Counted from the first letter of the stretch, positions 7,415-17,205 are shown. The stretch: DNA of 64,000 bases from Colwellia sp. M166 (GCF_024585285.1 NZ_CP040755.1:1860001-1924000); one strand, 5' to 3'. Notes: a model not told the origin generated them from the sequence alone. A program made the numbers and translations.

Positions 7415-8773
7415 ATGCAAGACAGCATCTTCAGCTTACTCCCTCCACTTGTTGCTATTATCATTGCTATTTGGCGAAAAAACGCACTGTTCGCTCTTTT
7501 TTGTGGTGTAGCGCTTTGTTATTTAATGATTGCAAATGGGCAACCTGTTGAAAGTTTAACCGCGACAGTGCTTGGTATTGCTGGCGTATTTAACTCGCTA
7601 GGTAATATTTATATTATCAGTTTCAGCTTATTAATTGGCGCACTAGTAACGCTGATGAATTTATCTGGAGCAGTAAATGGTTTTATTAACCATTTAGCTT
7701 CACTAAATTTAGTAAAAAATAGTCGACAAGCCAGTATGCTACCAACCATTATCGGTACCAGCATTTTTACCGACACTAATCTCAGCATGTTTACCGCCGG
7801 TATGGCGAGCCAAAAGCTATTCGATCATCACAAACTTAGCCGAGCACGCTTAGCTTACATAGTTGATTCAACCTGCGCACCAGTAAGTATTTTATTTTTA
7901 GTAAACGGTTGGGGCGCTTATATTTTAGGCCTGCTTGATGGCTATTCTTTCAGCGATCCTGTTGGGATATTAATTGGTACTATTGGCTATAACATTTATG
8001 CCATCGTTGCGGTTATTTTGGCTTACTACACGGCTTATAGCGGTAAAGTTTTTGGCCCTTTGAAGTACGCTGAATCATTAGTGCAAGAAACACAGCAAAC
8101 AGCAGTCGACCATGTTGCTCCAGCCCGGATTATGTGGTTACCTATGTTAACGCTATTATTAATCACCTTTATTTTACTTTGGTACACTGGTGATGGAGAT
8201 ATACGTCGTGGCTCAGGTGCTTTCTCAGTATTCTGGTCAGTTGTCAGTGCTTTAATATTATTAGTGTTGTTAATTAGTCGTCACAAGCTAATGCCTTTTC
8301 CCCAAATTTTTAACGCCATGATCACGGGTATTAAGTACATGTCGCCAGCCGTTGCCATTCTGGTATTATCATTTGCTTTTGGTGATGCGATAAAAGCGCT
8401 TGGTACCGGCGTTTATGTTAGCCAATTAATTAATATTGAAGTGCCGTTATTTTTAATGGCGCCCATTTTATTTATTGCTGCGGCTGTTATGGCCTTTGCG
8501 ACTGGAACCTCATGGGGAACCTTTGCTATCCTGATTCCGATTGCCGTTCCGATTGCTCAACAAAGTGGTTTGCCTATTGAGTTTTTAGTCGCTGCCGTCC
8601 TTGGCGGTGGCATTTTTGGTGACCACGCCTCGCCAATTTCAGATACTACGGTTGTGGCATCTATTGCCAGTGGTTGTGATCACTTTGAGCATGTAAAAAC
8701 ACAATTACCTTATGCTTTAGTGGGCGCGGCCATTACCCTTGTGACTTATGTATTTATTGGGCTAAGCTTTTAA
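7415..8773 (+). CDS. Na+/H+ antiporter, NhaC family
   Basis: Polytopic inner-membrane protein of 452 residues with about eleven hydrophobic segments, typical of the NhaC family (often 450-500). Family hallmarks are visible: GTSIFTDTNLSMF (near 113-125), the VDSTCAPVS segment (near 150), FATGTSWGTF (near 368) and GGGIFGDHASPISDTT (near 394). It likely exchanges Na+ for H+ or transports a related amine or acid; some NhaC-type proteins are malate/lactate antiporters, so the substrate is not certain. Sodium cycling fits a marine cell that also has a sodium-type flagellar stator. Its stop overlaps the start of the next gene (TAATG), so the two are translationally coupled. Confidence 0.88.
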   Translation: MQDSIFSLLPPLVAIIIAIWRKNALFALFCGVALCYLMIANGQPVESLTATVLGIAGVFNSLGNIYIISFSLLIGALVTLMNLSGAVNGFINHLASLNLVKNSRQASMLPTIIGTSIFTDTNLSMFTAGMASQKLFDHHKLSRARLAYIVDSTCAPVSILFLVNGWGAYILGLLDGYSFSDPVGILIGTIGYNIYAIVAVILAYYTAYSGKVFGPLKYAESLVQETQQTAVDHVAPARIMWLPMLTLLLITFILLWYTGDGDIRRGSGAFSVFWSVVSALILLVLLISRHKLMPFPQIFNAMITGIKYMSPAVAILVLSFAFGDAIKALGTGVYVSQLINIEVPLFLMAPILFIAAAVMAFATGTSWGTFAILIPIAVPIAQQSGLPIEFLVAAVLGGGIFGDHASPISDTTVVASIASGCDHFEHVKTQLPYALVGAAITLVTYVFIGLSF

Positions 8774-9477
8774 TGATTGAACAAGCGCTAACAATTATCG
8801 ATCATCAGGACGACTTTCTCGTCATTGATAAACCACATGGCCTCAGTTTTCATGATGAAGGTAATATTGGCTGCGGTTTTTTTTCGCAGATAAAAACACA
8901 ACTCAAGTCACAATATGGTTTAACTGAACTTTATCCTGTTCATCGTTTAGACAAAATGACATCGGGGTTAATACTTGTCGCTAAGAATAGTGCGACAGCA
9001 AGAACGTTTCAGCAACAGTTTCAACAACACCAAATACAGAAGTACTACCTTGCGATTGCAGAAGGTAAGCCGAAGAAAAAGCAAGGTATTATTAAAGGTG
9101 ATATGGAAAAGAGCCGTAGAGGCATGTGGAAATTGCTACGAACGATGGACAATCCAGCTGTTAGTCAGTTTTTTTCTTACACCCTTGCCCCAAAGCAGCG
9201 ACTTTACTTAATCAAACCTCATTCAGGTAAAACCCATCAAATTAGAGTGGCATTGAATAGCATTGGCGTTCCTATACTTGGCGATGCGCTTTACAACAAT
9301 GCTGTGAATGCTGACCGAGGTTATTTGCATGCCTTTGCCTTAAGTTTTAGTTTGAACAAGCAACAATACCAATATTGCTTGGCGCCGAGTAATGGCAGTG
9401 TTTTTAATACCCCATCAACGCTTGATGTCATCAATAAACTAACACCACCTTGGCAACAACCATGGCCCACACTTTAA
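8773..9477 (+). CDS. RluA-family pseudouridine synthase
   Basis: RNA modification enzyme of 234 residues, converting uridine to pseudouridine in rRNA or tRNA. The catalytic motif HRLDKMTSGL places the nucleophilic Asp at residue 60; the second family block is HQIRVALNSIGVPILGDALY near 155-175. There is no S4 domain and the protein is short, as in the TIGR01621-type RluA relatives of marine gammaproteobacteria. The target base is unknown. It overlaps the stop of the antiporter gene by one base and is followed by a strong terminator, so the two form a bicistronic unit. Confidence 0.88.
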   Translation: MIEQALTIIDHQDDFLVIDKPHGLSFHDEGNIGCGFFSQIKTQLKSQYGLTELYPVHRLDKMTSGLILVAKNSATARTFQQQFQQHQIQKYYLAIAEGKPKKKQGIIKGDMEKSRRGMWKLLRTMDNPAVSQFFSYTLAPKQRLYLIKPHSGKTHQIRVALNSIGVPILGDALYNNAVNADRGYLHAFALSFSLNKQQYQYCLAPSNGSVFNTPSTLDVINKLTPPWQQPWPTL

Positions 9478-9532
9478 TGTTGCTCCGCTAAAGCACAACA
9501 TTGTATCAGTACGCTAAGTCGACATATCAAAC

Positions 9533-9560
9533 AAAAAGGCAGCTAAATAGCTGCCTTTTC
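9533..9560. terminator. Bidirectional terminator between convergent genes
   Basis: AAAAGGCAGCTA/TAGCTGCCTTTT is a nearly perfect 12-bp stem with flanking A and T runs, serving both the pseudouridine synthase and the NSS transporter. Confidence 0.88.
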
Positions 9561-9586
9561 AATGACTAAACTGTAACTTTATTCGC

Positions 9587-10933
9587 TTACAGTGAATGCC
9601 AGAACACGATAGCAATTGCCGTTGGACAAACAAATTTAGTATACCAAGGCCAAATCTTCCAAAACAATGAATGCTCAACCATATCATTACCTTGTTTTAG
9701 CTCAGTTAAAATATCATTACGAAACCAAATCCAGCCAACAAAAACACAACACAGCATGGCAATAATTGGCTGACCATATTGGGTGGCTAATATCGCGACA
9801 AAGTCGAGCATAAAACTAATGTTAGCAATAATAATAGCGCTTAACATAAAAATACCAATACCAATATAAGTGGTGACTTTTTTACGCTGCAAGTTATGGC
9901 GCTCAACAGCATAAGAAACCGGTCCTTCTAACATGGAAATAGAAGACGTTAGTGCAGCAACTGACATCAAAATAAAAAATGCTAACGCGACATATAAGCC
10001 GATATTGCCCATGCTATTAAATAAACTCGGTAACACCGTAAACACTAAGCTTGAACCTGAAATTAAACTACCATCTTCAGCAAAAATAGCGACTCCTTGG
10101 GCTTGCGCCACATACATTGATGGAATAATTAATAAGCCTGCTAAAAAAGCAATTGAGACATCAATTAAGGTTACTTGCGCACCTAAAGTCACAAGGTTTT
10201 CTTTCTTGGAAATATACGAGCCGTATATCACCATAACACTGGTACCTAACGACAGAGAGAAAAATGCTTGTCCTAATGCACTAATCAATAAATCAGGCTC
10301 TAATACACGACTAATATCTGGGTTTAAATAAGCACTAACACCTTCTCTAGCGCCTTTTAAGGTCATGACGTAAGAGATCAAACCAATAAGTAAGAAAATC
10401 AGCACGGGCATAAGGCGCTTCGACCACTTTTCAATACCGTCTTCTACACCACGACGAATAATAAAAATAGTGAGAAACATAAATAAAGCACAAAACAATA
10501 GGTTACGCGGCAATGACTGCGTTATTACCCAGTCAGCTGTTGATTCCATGCCGATTATGCGAGTAAAAGGTTCTACCGCATACGACATCATCCAACCGGC
10601 TAAAATGCCATAGAAACTTAAGATTAGAGCTGCACAAATAATACCGCCAAAACCGACAATAAAAGCAAAGCGTTTATGGAAGATATTACGGGAAATTTTT
10701 TGTAGTGACGTTACCGCATTAGCTTGACCGTATCGCCCGATAAGCAATTCGGCCATAAAAGCAGGATACGCTAGACAGAAGGCAAGTACTAAGTAGACAA
10801 GCACAAAAGCTGCACCACCATTACTTGCTGTTTGTGTTGGAAAACCCCATATATTACCTAACCCTACAGCAGAACCCGCAGCAGCCATGATAAAACCTAT
10901 ACGAGAACTGAACGCACCTCTAGAAGCAGCCAT
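9587..10933 (-). CDS. Sodium-dependent transporter, NSS/SNF family
   Basis: Neurotransmitter:sodium symporter family member (LeuT fold) of 448 residues with eleven to twelve membrane segments. The signature of TM1, GSAVGLGNIWGFPTQT (near 16-31), with the unwound Na+/substrate site, is intact. Bacterial members usually import amino acids such as Leu, Trp, Tyr or Ala with Na+. The text NGGAAFVLVYLVLAF (TM2) and the later SLGTSVMVIYGSYI (TM6) also match. It is monocistronic and ends at the shared terminator. The substrate cannot be read from sequence. Together with NhaC and PomAB it shows use of a sodium gradient. Confidence 0.92.
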   Translation of the reverse strand: MAASRGAFSSRIGFIMAAAGSAVGLGNIWGFPTQTASNGGAAFVLVYLVLAFCLAYPAFMAELLIGRYGQANAVTSLQKISRNIFHKRFAFIVGFGGIICAALILSFYGILAGWMMSYAVEPFTRIIGMESTADWVITQSLPRNLLFCALFMFLTIFIIRRGVEDGIEKWSKRLMPVLIFLLIGLISYVMTLKGAREGVSAYLNPDISRVLEPDLLISALGQAFFSLSLGTSVMVIYGSYISKKENLVTLGAQVTLIDVSIAFLAGLLIIPSMYVAQAQGVAIFAEDGSLISGSSLVFTVLPSLFNSMGNIGLYVALAFFILMSVAALTSSISMLEGPVSYAVERHNLQRKKVTTYIGIGIFMLSAIIIANISFMLDFVAILATQYGQPIIAMLCCVFVGWIWFRNDILTELKQGNDMVEHSLFWKIWPWYTKFVCPTAIAIVFWHSL

Positions 10934-11130
10934 TTAAAACCATCTTATTATTATTTCAATGAAGCTTAATTTACTTAAACTACTGACAAAAAAACAGCTC
11001 TTATTAGTAAAAACCGTCATCAAAGCTGTTTTAATGAATATTTACAGCGTAAAGGTTTAATTACTGCTCAAATTACAATCAGTATACAGTTGGTTATGTC
11101 ACTGCCTATTAAGCATGATTGATAGATAGG

Positions 11131-11151
11131 AAAAAAGAGGCCACAGCCTCT
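11131..11151 (-). terminator. Rho-independent terminator of yajQ
   Basis: On the minus strand AGAGGC/GCCTCT with a short loop is followed by a T-run, 35 bases after the yajQ stop. Confidence 0.8.
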
Positions 11152-11185
11152 GCTCTCAAAAATGCAGATTATATAACTACAGATA

Positions 11186-11668
11186 TTAATCTTTAAAGTT
11201 ATTAAATTGAAATGACTGCTCTAAGTCTGTTTCTCTTAGTAATTGCATCACCGCTTGCAAGTCATCACGCTTTTTACCTGTCACACGTACTTGTTCACCT
11301 TGAATAGACGCCTGCACTTTTAACTTACTGTCTTTTATAAGTTTAACAACTTTTTTAGCAACCGGCTGTTCAATACCTTCTTTGAAGGTCGCGACTTGGT
11401 TGAAGTTTCTGCCTGAACTTTCAACGCTACCTAAAGTTAATGCTTTAGCATCCACTTTTCTTTTCACTAATTGTCCACGTAACATTTCAGCCATTTGTTT
11501 TAACTGAGCGTCAGAGTCCCCTTTCATTGTTACCGCAGGGCTTTTCCACTCAAAACTAGCATTGGTACCACGAAAATCGAAACGAGTGGCCAATTCACGA
11601 ACGGCATTTTCAGTCGCATTTTTTACTTCTTCCAAATTAATTTCGGAAACGATATCCATTGAAGGCAT
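11186..11668 (-). CDS. yajQ: YajQ family nucleotide/c-di-GMP-binding protein
   Basis: Cytoplasmic protein of 160 residues, almost exactly the family length (E. coli 163), beginning [18 protein letters not shown] as is typical. Members have two ferredoxin-like halves. A Xanthomonas homologue binds cyclic di-GMP and acts as a transcription co-factor, and in E. coli the protein binds nucleotides. Family blocks are TRFDFRGT near 28-35, KRKVDAKAL near 94 and the C-terminal [15 protein letters not shown]. It stands alone with its own terminator. The window holds two diguanylate cyclases that could supply the ligand, but no functional link is shown. Confidence 0.94.
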   Translation of the reverse strand: MPSMDIVSEINLEEVKNATENAVRELATRFDFRGTNASFEWKSPAVTMKGDSDAQLKQMAEMLRGQLVKRKVDAKALTLGSVESSGRNFNQVATFKEGIEQPVAKKVVKLIKDSKLKVQASIQGEQVRVTGKKRDDLQAVMQLLRETDLEQSFQFNNFKD

Positions 11669-11861
11669 TATAATTCTCTATCTAACAAACATTGACGATA
11701 TATTATCAATATCTCTCATTAATACCAATACAGAAGATATAAATTAAGCACTTAATCACTACAGAAGTCCCTTAACAAAATTAACAATGATAGTTTTCAT
11801 TACTTAGCCCTGATATGATGAATAGCATCTAACTTCGTGCAATACAATAACTAACATCTTA

Positions 11862-12224
11862 ATGAAAAGTCGCTATCACTTATCAATTCTCGCCATTATT
11901 GCGCTACTATTTTTCTGTCTCTATTTTAGTTCTCCTGATTTTAGACGCGTGGTATTTCGCAGTACAGAAATAGACTCTATTGGTCACATTATTAGCTTTT
12001 TTTGCTTAACTTGGGTGCTACATAGTATTTTAAAACTGCCACTATTTAATACCATGTTAACCATAGCGTTTTATGGCGCATTGACCGAGATAGGACAATA
12101 TTATCTCGGTTTTCGCAGCGCACAGTTGAGTGATTTTATCTCTGATTTAATCGGTATTGCATTGTTTGCTATTATAAGGTGGTCAATTTTAATGTACCGC
12201 AATAGATCAAGTAGAAGACTGTAA
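11862..12224 (+). CDS. VanZ-like family membrane protein
   Basis: Small inner-membrane protein of 120 residues with four hydrophobic segments. The motif FWxLxW-like stretch is replaced by IGHIISFFCLTWVLHSIL, followed by ALTEIGQYYLGFRSAQLSDF; the (E/T)xxQ and DxxxN-like acidic pattern SDFISDLIG is the recurrent VanZ-like signature. VanZ confers low teicoplanin resistance in enterococci, but for most family members no function is known. It is followed after two bases by panE and is likely co-transcribed with it. Confidence 0.78.
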   Translation: MKSRYHLSILAIIALLFFCLYFSSPDFRRVVFRSTEIDSIGHIISFFCLTWVLHSILKLPLFNTMLTIAFYGALTEIGQYYLGFRSAQLSDFISDLIGIALFAIIRWSILMYRNRSSRRL

Positions 12225-12226
12225 CG

Positions 12227-13126
12227 ATGAATATTACGGTTATCGGACAAGGTGCAATAGGTTTACTTTGGTATCATCGTTTAGCACAAAACCTAAACAA
12301 TCATGTCAGCCTCCTTTGTTCTGCCCGTATAACGTCTGTTCCACAAGCAACTAAGTTTACCGATATTGACGACAACACCAGCAGCAAAGCATTAATACCG
12401 GCAAATAATCAAATATTACGGCATGCAGAATTAATTCTCTGCTGTGTTAAGTCTTATCATGTTGTAGAAGCGATCGCATCCTTGAAAAATCGTATTGATG
12501 TCAATGCCATAGTCATTTATTGTCACAACGGTATGGTAGATTTCAATCAGCTGCCCGATTTATCACAAGCTTGCTACACATTACTCACAACTCATGGCAG
12601 TAAAATCATTCAGCCATTTCATGTTCAACATACGGGCTTAGGACATAATGATTTAGGATTAATCTATGGAAGCATTCAACAAAAAAAGCAAGCGCAAGTT
12701 GTAAAAGCTTTAGCCACAGCACTACCATCGCTGACATTAAGCCATCATATTAAAGAGAAACAATGGTTAAAGTTGGCAATTAATTGTGTGATCAACCCGC
12801 TCACTGCCATTGATAATATTGAAAATGGTCAGTTGTTGCAGCAAAAATACAGCATAATAATCGATAAGTTACTGGCTGAAATCATCAGCGTTGCCAACAA
12901 GGAAGATATTATATTTTCTTTCGAAGACTTAAAAAATCAAGTGTTGGATGTGGCAGAAAAAACAGCGAAAAATTGTTCTTCAATGCGAAGCGATATTTTA
13001 AAAAAACGTAAAACTGAAATTGACTATATCAACGGCTACATAGCCAATACGGCTAAAAAAATAGGCATTTCGGTCCCCGAACATGAAAAATTAATTCAAC
13101 AAGTAAGAGCACTAGAGGTAAAGTAA
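12227..13126 (+). CDS. panE: 2-dehydropantoate 2-reductase
   Basis: NADPH-dependent reductase of ketopantoate to pantoate in pantothenate/CoA synthesis, cytoplasmic, 299 residues (E. coli 303). The Rossmann motif GQGAIG is at residues 7-12. The C-terminal ApbA domain carries KQWLKLAINCVINPLTA, which includes the catalytic Lys and the Asn of the family, and the late ENTAKNCSSMRSD-like block with substrate-binding Ser. Paralogous ApbA-like reductases exist, so panE is the likeliest but not certain identity. It lies two bases after the VanZ-like gene and converges on thiI. Confidence 0.85.
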   Translation: MNITVIGQGAIGLLWYHRLAQNLNNHVSLLCSARITSVPQATKFTDIDDNTSSKALIPANNQILRHAELILCCVKSYHVVEAIASLKNRIDVNAIVIYCHNGMVDFNQLPDLSQACYTLLTTHGSKIIQPFHVQHTGLGHNDLGLIYGSIQQKKQAQVVKALATALPSLTLSHHIKEKQWLKLAINCVINPLTAIDNIENGQLLQQKYSIIIDKLLAEIISVANKEDIIFSFEDLKNQVLDVAEKTAKNCSSMRSDILKKRKTEIDYINGYIANTAKKIGISVPEHEKLIQQVRALEVK

Positions 13127-13143
13127 AAACTCGTGCTTGCATT

Positions 13144-13176
13144 AAAAAAGCCTTTAAACAGCTAGTGTTTAAAGGC
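13144..13176 (-). terminator. Terminator between panE and thiI
   Basis: GCCTTTAAAC/GTTTAAAGGC is a perfect 10-bp stem. The minus strand continues with a T-run (thiI side); the plus side has only a loose T-rich tail. Confidence 0.8.
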
Positions 13177-13205
13177 TTGTTGGTATTTAAGGCGATCAGC
13201 CTGAC

Positions 13206-14660
13206 TTATGGACGATAAACTTTCACATTAGTAAAGCCTGTGCCTAATAAATACAAGGCTTGTAGTTTACTCATCACACCTTGGTCGCAGTAAAGCAAGT
13301 AGTCTTTAGACTTGTCTAAGTCGCCAAATTGCGTTGCGAGTTTATAGAAAGGTAAGTGCATAATTTCAACACCGTCGAGTGCTAACGGGTTTTCATCTTC
13401 TTCATCTGGACTACGAATATCTAACACCACTGAGTTTTCAGGTATATTATCTAAGGTATCAACAGCATGAATTTCTGCTTCGCTTTCATTACCGATATCT
13501 CTAATATCAAAAACACGCGTTTCAGCAACCACTTTATCTAAAATAGCAAAGTCGAAGTTTTCTTCTTCAGCTTCTACTTTTGATAATATCGCTTTAACTG
13601 TTGGTTTTTTAGAAATAACACCACAGTATTCCGGAATAGTTTTGGCAAAATCTTCGGTGCCAATGGTACGAGCAATATTAATAATGTCTTGTTTATCGTA
13701 AGCGGTTAAAGGACGCAGGATCAAAGTTTCTGTTACGCGATCAATTACATTAAGATTAGTCAGCGTTTGACTTGAGACTTGTCCTAGTGCTTCCCCGGTT
13801 ACTAAGGCCTGAATACCCATTTTTTCCGCCACTTGAGCAGCAGCACGCATCATCATACGTTTAAGCACAACGCCCATTTGTCCATTTTCAATATTTTCTA
13901 ATATTTCGGCGACAACAGGTTCGAAGTCAACAGCAAAAAATTTCACACGATGTGAGGCGCCATACTTATTCCATAAGTAGTGACTCACTTGTTTTACGCC
14001 TACTTCATGTGCTGCGCCACCTAAATTGAAGAAACAATAATGTGTACGTGCACCTTTCCTGATCATTTGATAGCTGGCAACACCCGAGTCAAAACCACCA
14101 GACATTAACGATAATACATCTTCTTGAGTCGCAATTGGGAAGCCACCTAGACCGGTATGACGCTCGGTAACAATAAATAAGTTTTCGTTTTTAATTTCTA
14201 AATATACAGTGACATCAGGTTTGGTCAATTTAACCCGAGCTGATTCAACGTGTTGATTTAAGCCACCACCAACGTATTGCTCTACCTTGATCGAATTAAA
14301 GTCATGTGTACCTGTACGTTTAACTCGAACACAAAAAGTTTTGTTCTCGATATTTTCAGCATGAACCGCTAAGGTTTTCTCAAAGATATCATGTAAATCA
14401 GTAAATGTTGTCTGTTGCACTTCAAGAAACTGCGGAATGCCGGGGATACACTTTAATGCTTCAATTAATTTTGAACGATTTTCTGCTGTGTTATTTTTAG
14501 TATTAACTTCAATATTGTCCCAGTTCATTCGCGTTGTCACTTCTTCATCAACACGACGTAAAACATTTTTAACGCTCGACTCTAATATCTTAGTAAAACG
14601 TTTACGCACCGGACGGCTTTTAATGGTAATTTCAGCCTGCAACTTAACAATAAATTTCAT
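13206..14660 (-). CDS. thiI: tRNA 4-thiouridine synthase / thiamine sulfurtransferase ThiI
   Basis: 484-residue enzyme (E. coli 482) that puts sulfur on U8 of tRNA and in many gammaproteobacteria on ThiS. The order is N-terminal ferredoxin-like and THUMP domain (1-165), PP-loop ATP pyrophosphatase with [15 protein letters not shown] (near 183-197), then a C-terminal rhodanese domain with active Cys at about residue 458 ([11 protein letters not shown]). The partner Cys of E. coli ThiI is also present (IPEYCGVIS). The rhodanese fusion means it can serve both tRNA thiolation and thiazole synthesis; the thiS-thiG operon lies at 47-53 kb. It has its own terminator. Confidence 0.95.
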   Translation of the reverse strand: MKFIVKLQAEITIKSRPVRKRFTKILESSVKNVLRRVDEEVTTRMNWDNIEVNTKNNTAENRSKLIEALKCIPGIPQFLEVQQTTFTDLHDIFEKTLAVHAENIENKTFCVRVKRTGTHDFNSIKVEQYVGGGLNQHVESARVKLTKPDVTVYLEIKNENLFIVTERHTGLGGFPIATQEDVLSLMSGGFDSGVASYQMIRKGARTHYCFFNLGGAAHEVGVKQVSHYLWNKYGASHRVKFFAVDFEPVVAEILENIENGQMGVVLKRMMMRAAAQVAEKMGIQALVTGEALGQVSSQTLTNLNVIDRVTETLILRPLTAYDKQDIINIARTIGTEDFAKTIPEYCGVISKKPTVKAILSKVEAEEENFDFAILDKVVAETRVFDIRDIGNESEAEIHAVDTLDNIPENSVVLDIRSPDEEDENPLALDGVEIMHLPFYKLATQFGDLDKSKDYLLYCDQGVMSKLQALYLLGTGFTNVKVYRP

Positions 14661-14766
14661 TTAACTATAATACTCACACTTAGAATGGCGCGCATTATAT
14701 ACCCGTTATACTACAAGATGCAATTTCGCCAGCGACTAAGCACCAGAGCTAGGCTTGATATAATTA

Positions 14767-15126
14767 ATACCAAATTGATTAAGTTCTTTCGCACTCAGCG
14801 AGAATTTAAAGGCTTAGCGGCACAGGTTCATAGTTCCAGACTGAACCTAAGTACCTAGATGCAGGCAAGGTATTGATTGAAGATAAGGGTTATTCTCGAC
14901 AACTGCTCCAGCGTTGTTCTAATGACTCACATCCTTGTGAGCACCTTGTCAAAATCAATAACGCAGCAGGTAAACCTTTTAAAATCGAGCTCTGGGAGCT
15001 TTCTCGATATTCACTAGCTTCGTTAAATTTATTTGATTTAGAGTGACTAAACCGAAACAAATTCGCCTTGTTTTTGCACATAAGAGAAGCGCTCTGAATT
15101 GAGAAAAAATTTAATCAAATTGGTAT
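14767..15126. repeat. Dispersed inverted-terminal repeat element, copy A (360 bp)
   Basis: The longest copy in the window. The ends ATACCAAATTGATTAA and TTAATCAAATTGGTAT are inverted repeats with one mismatch. The left 215 bp, including CACTCAG, GCGGCACAGGTTCATAG and AAGGTATTGATTGAAGA, match the reverse complement of the copy at 38509-38743. A 63-codon open frame inside (14890-15081, minus) has no likeness to a transposase and is best explained by chance. The element fills the thiI-pomB gap without damaging either gene. The rest of the 14661-15255 gap holds only the pomB terminator. Confidence 0.75.
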
Positions 15127-15195
15127 AAGACTATATACCCATGACACTGCTAGATTCAGCTGAAGTTCGCATCTTGAGGTAGTATGGCTATAAAA

Positions 15196-15226
15196 ATAAA
15201 AAAGGAGTACAGCGTTTGTACCCCTT
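15196..15226 (-). terminator. Rho-independent terminator of pomA-pomB
   Basis: On the minus strand AAGGGGTACA pairs with TGTACTCCTT and is followed by T-rich sequence, just after the pomB stop. Confidence 0.8.
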
Positions 15227-15255
15227 AAAGGTTAATTAATAATCAGCAACATTTA

Positions 15256-16194
15256 TTATTGGCTAATTGAAATAGGAGCCGTTTCCTTCGCTTTACCTTG
15301 GTTAATAGCAATTTCTACACGACGGTTTCGACGACGATTAAATCTATTCGTATTCGGCACTAAGGGTCGAGTATCCGCATGTCCTACAACCAATAAACGA
15401 GATTGATCAAAGCCAGGTACTTTGATAATTTCATGGGCAATTGCCACCGCACGTTTACTGGATAAATCCCAATTAGAAGTGAACAATTCTGAATTTATAC
15501 CTTGATTATCAGTATTACCCGATATCATTATTTCACCTGGCACTGTGTTCAAGAGTAAACCTATTTCACGCATGATCGGCTTAAACTGCGGTTGTAAAAA
15601 GGCCGAACCAGAAGGAAAGGAACCATTTTCACGAATACGAATGATAACTTGCTGCCCTAAAGACTCTAACTCAATAGCACCATCTTGAATTTGCTGCTCC
15701 ATTTGTTCAGCAATTTTCTTTACTAACTCATTAACTTGTTCTTGTGAGGCTTGCTCTAAGTCATCTTTCGCTTTTTGCATGGCTTGTGCTGACATTTCAT
15801 CAGCAGTACTTTGTGATTGTCCGCCACGTTCAGTACCACGTTGCTCTTGACGACCACCCGCAGAGGTTTCATCACCGGCTTGAAATTCCAACATTTGCTG
15901 GGTCATTTCCATGGTTTGCTGTTGAATAACTTCAATCGGTGTTGGCTCAGGTTTACCTGGACGAAACTCCTGAGCAATAATACTGGTACCTTTGGGAATA
16001 TCTTTAACTTCAATTTTATTCTGTACACCAAAAGCAAATTTCATTGAACCCGCAATTTGCTTGAACTTTAAGACATCCATTTCAGAAAATGATAAAAGCA
16101 AGACGAAAAAACACATCAATAGCGACATTAAGTCGGCGAATGTTCCCATCCATGCCGGTAGCCCTGGAGGTGGACACTTACATTTATCTGCCAT
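15256..16194 (-). CDS. pomB: Flagellar stator protein PomB (MotB family)
   Basis: Stator subunit of 312 residues that couples ion flow to flagellar rotation. There is one N-terminal membrane helix with the ion-carrying Asp at residue 21 in WMGTFADLMSLLMCFFVLLL, then a linker rich in Gln/Glu, and a C-terminal OmpA-like peptidoglycan-binding domain (SGNTDNQGINSELF, then LVVGHADTRPLVPN and NRRNRRVEIAI). The helix text with Cys and FSEMD resembles Vibrio PomB rather than proton-type MotB, so sodium coupling is likely. The gene follows pomA by 12 bases. The C-terminus carries the usual short tail after the OmpA-like domain. Confidence 0.93.
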   Translation of the reverse strand: MADKCKCPPPGLPAWMGTFADLMSLLMCFFVLLLSFSEMDVLKFKQIAGSMKFAFGVQNKIEVKDIPKGTSIIAQEFRPGKPEPTPIEVIQQQTMEMTQQMLEFQAGDETSAGGRQEQRGTERGGQSQSTADEMSAQAMQKAKDDLEQASQEQVNELVKKIAEQMEQQIQDGAIELESLGQQVIIRIRENGSFPSGSAFLQPQFKPIMREIGLLLNTVPGEIMISGNTDNQGINSELFTSNWDLSSKRAVAIAHEIIKVPGFDQSRLLVVGHADTRPLVPNTNRFNRRRNRRVEIAINQGKAKETAPISISQ

Positions 16195-16206
16195 AATTAA
16201 CTCCCG

Positions 16207-16971
16207 CTATTCTTCGGTGGTATCCACAGCTCGCTTACCTTCAGCAAGATAGTTCTTCAACAAGCCCTCAATTACCCGCGGATTTTGCCCATCCTGAATT
16301 CCTAATACGGCATCAAGCACTAACTCTTGATTCAGTTTCTCTTCTGCCATGCGTAATTTTAATTTATTGGCGATGGGAATGGCAATAACGTTGGCTAAAA
16401 AGGCACCATATAATGTGGTTAGTAGTGCCACCGCCATAGCTGGACCAATGGCCTTGGGATCATCCATATTTGATAACATCGCCACTAGACCAATCAGAGT
16501 ACCAATCATCCCCATAGCTGGAGCAACATCGGCTAATGCCATCATCATGTTAGAACCTGACTCATGACGCTCTGTTGTCAGATCAATATCCTTCTGCATG
16601 GTAGCTCGCACAACATCGGCATCATGGCCATCAACTAGCATATCAACACCCTTTTGCATAAAAGCATTAGATATTTCAGCCTCTTCTAGCGCTAAAAAAC
16701 CGCCTTTACGTGCAGCGTCAGCCATTTCAACTGCTCTCTCGATTAACTCTTCAGGTCTCTCCAATTTAAACATGAAAGATTTAGCGACAATTTTCCCAAT
16801 ACCGAAAAACTGACCTAAATTGTAATTTGCTAAAACAACAAAGATTGAGCCGCCAAATACAATGATCACTGATTGCACATCGGCAAACATGCTAATGTCA
16901 CCAGCGAGTAACATTGCCATAATCAGTAAACTTATAGCCCCGACTATGCCTATTAACGTTGCTAAATCCAC
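16207..16971 (-). CDS. pomA: Flagellar stator protein PomA (MotA family), GTG start
   Basis: Four-helix stator subunit forming the Na+ channel with PomB. I start it at the GTG at 16971 (VDLATLIGIVGAISLL), giving 254 residues as in Vibrio PomA (253). CCGGAGG lies seven bases upstream, an excellent ribosome binding site, while the longer reading frame that begins at 17088 has no such signal and adds 39 residues unlike any PomA. Conserved blocks are AARKGGFLALEE, VDGHDADVVRA, DVAPAMGMIGTLIGLVAML and NMDDPKAIGPAMAVALLTTLYG. It forms an operon with pomB. Confidence 0.93.
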   Translation of the reverse strand: MDLATLIGIVGAISLLIMAMLLAGDISMFADVQSVIIVFGGSIFVVLANYNLGQFFGIGKIVAKSFMFKLERPEELIERAVEMADAARKGGFLALEEAEISNAFMQKGVDMLVDGHDADVVRATMQKDIDLTTERHESGSNMMMALADVAPAMGMIGTLIGLVAMLSNMDDPKAIGPAMAVALLTTLYGAFLANVIAIPIANKLKLRMAEEKLNQELVLDAVLGIQDGQNPRVIEGLLKNYLAEGKRAVDTTEE

Positions 16972-17205
16972 AAATGCCTCCGGTAAATTTTCTTGAATAT
17001 ATCCGCTGTGTTGATAATACCTGATGAATTGATGTTTCGCGAATACTAATATTTTTCGTATTACGACTATTATCGCTCTTATTGTCAATAACTTAAGAAG
17101 ATAATGTCAATATTTTACTCTTCAGCTTAAATTCATCATTAATTGACCCAGCGCGCCAGCTAAGGTAAGTTTGCGCCTAGAGTTCATATCACGCTAAAAA
17201 AGTCC

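Noticed and set aside
14890..15081. 63-codon open frame inside repeat copy A
   Set aside because: It lies wholly within the repeat, changes frame in other copies and resembles no transposase.
17089..17205. Gap between pomA and xseB considered for an RNA gene
   Set aside because: No terminator or strong stem; it is simply a divergent promoter region.
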